Shown here one piece after another: positions 41,639 to 42,242 of a DNA stretch of 42,242 nucleotides. Every line of letters starts with the position of its first letter. The first letter of the stretch is position 1. Below the pieces are notes generated by a model. The model saw only the letters and a program-made list of their open reading frames with translations. It searched no databases and was not told where the DNA came from. The position numbers were made by a program, and so were the translations under genes. Source of the DNA: DASSTJ01 sp035707965 (lineage in GTDB: Bacteria > Actinomycetota > Actinomycetes > Actinomycetales > Angustibacteraceae); contig DASSTJ010000154.1 of assembly GCA_035707965.1 (NCBI GenBank), positions 1 through 42,242 on the forward strand. The letters run 5' to 3'.

Positions 41639-42242
41639 CAGGCGCGACGTCCGTCCCCGAGCAGGTTCCGTCGCGGGGCTCCCGTGGCCGGCTGGCCGGT
41701 CAGGGCGCGACCGGCGACGCGCTCGACGGCCGGGGTCTCGCCACCACCGGCTCGGCCGACCACGTGCGGCTGCACGCGGTGCTGGTTCTGGTGGGGGCCA
41801 GCCTGTTCGGCACGATCGGTACGGCGCGAGTGCTCGGCCCCGACTCGCCGTCCGGCTCGGTGGGCGCCGTGCGTGTGCTGCTGGCGGCTGTCGTGCTCAT
41901 GCTGCTCGCTCAGGCGGCGCGGCCCGCGCCGGGTGCCTGGCGCCGGGAGCGGCGGCGTGTTGCGACGCTGGTGGCCGGCCTGGCGCAGGCCGCGTTCCAG
42001 CTGACGTTCCTGGCCGCCGTCCTGCAGACCGGGGTCGCGGTGGGCACCCTGGTGGCGATCGGCTCGGCGCCACTGGTGGCCGGCCTCCTGAGCCGCCAGG
42101 TCTCCCGCACGTGGCTCGTCGCGACGTCCGTCGCCCTCGCCGGACTCGTGCTGCTCGTGCTGGGTGGCGGGGGAGCCCGCCTGTCGTGGCCGGGCCTGCT
42201 GCTCGCTCTGGGCGCCGGCGCGTCGTACGGTGTCTACCTGGT
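41635..42242 (+). CDS. EamA/DMT-family transporter, truncated by window end
   Basis: Open frame from GTG 41635, overlapping the CNNM stop by four bases, to the window end (202+ residues, no stop). After a hydrophilic start of about 43 residues come hydrophobic helices: HAVLVLVGASLFGTIGTARVLG, VGAVRVLLAAVVLMLLAQAA, VATLVAGLAQAAFQLTFLAAVLQTGVAVGTLVAIGSAPLVAGLL, VALAGLVLLVLGGG and LLLALGAGASYGVYLV (described here only as successive segments). This is the EamA pattern of a drug/metabolite exporter. The C-terminal half is beyond the window. Confidence 0.85.
   Translation, partial: MTGATSVPEQVPSRGSRGRLAGQGATGDALDGRGLATTGSADHVRLHAVLVLVGASLFGTIGTARVLGPDSPSGSVGAVRVLLAAVVLMLLAQAARPAPGAWRRERRRVATLVAGLAQAAFQLTFLAAVLQTGVAVGTLVAIGSAPLVAGLLSRQVSRTWLVATSVALAGLVLLVLGGGGARLSWPGLLLALGAGASYGVYL

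Overview
The window is 42,242 bp of very GC-rich DNA from a member of the Actinomycetota. The evidence is high G/C at third codon positions, many GTG starts, start/stop overlaps of the GTGA or ATGA type, and two conserved actinobacterial chromosomal blocks: octT-leuS-degV-comEA-comEC-holA-rpsT and lepA-hemW-hrcA-dnaJ-rsmE-(HIT)-phoH-ybeY-CNNM. The lineage below phylum cannot be fixed from this sequence; it does not look like Streptomyces or Mycobacterium in detail. I see no tRNA, rRNA, CRISPR array, prophage or insertion sequence. The DNA is chromosomal backbone with small lineage-specific inserts.

Layout. 1-4.9 kb: a heme-binding beta-barrel protein, a SAM methyltransferase divergent from an HxlR regulator, a YrdB-like membrane protein, a degenerate GGDEF protein and an SGNH acyltransferase of the OctT type. 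4.9-14.8 kb: leuS, preceded by a leucine-rich leader peptide with attenuator-like hairpins; then degV-plsY, comEA-comEC (DNA uptake), and convergent holA followed by rpsT. 14.9-23.6 kb: an accessory island with an amine-oxidase-like flavoprotein, an MmcQ/YjbR protein, a two-gene HTH + ClpC-N-domain cassette with a duplicated palindromic operator, an APH-like kinase, a two-component system, and a phospholipase A2-like/Abhydrolase_9 pair. 23.7-30.6 kb: lepA, an M4 protease fused to an emfourin-like inhibitor domain, fadD and hemW. 30.6-42.2 kb: a DUF4870 protein, a DUF3097 protein with a TOPRIM-like signature, hrcA with a CIRCE operator, dnaJ, rsmE, a cytidylyltransferase-like protein, an RDD protein, a HIT protein, a serine hydrolase, phoH, ybeY, a CNNM/CorC transporter-like protein and a truncated EamA transporter.

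How genes work together. ComEA binds DNA and ComEC moves it across the membrane. HrcA represses heat-shock genes and sits beside dnaJ. PhoH and YbeY are RNA-processing partners. The HTH/ClpN pair looks like an autorepressed module that could sense or buffer ClpC substrates or ClpC-binding compounds. Across the window many genes lack a Shine-Dalgarno sequence and instead carry TANNNT six or seven bases before an ATG/GTG, which suggests frequent leaderless transcription.

The most interesting items are the HTH-ClpN cassette with its double operator, the leuS leader peptide, the protease-inhibitor fusion, and the TOPRIM-like signature in the DUF3097 protein.
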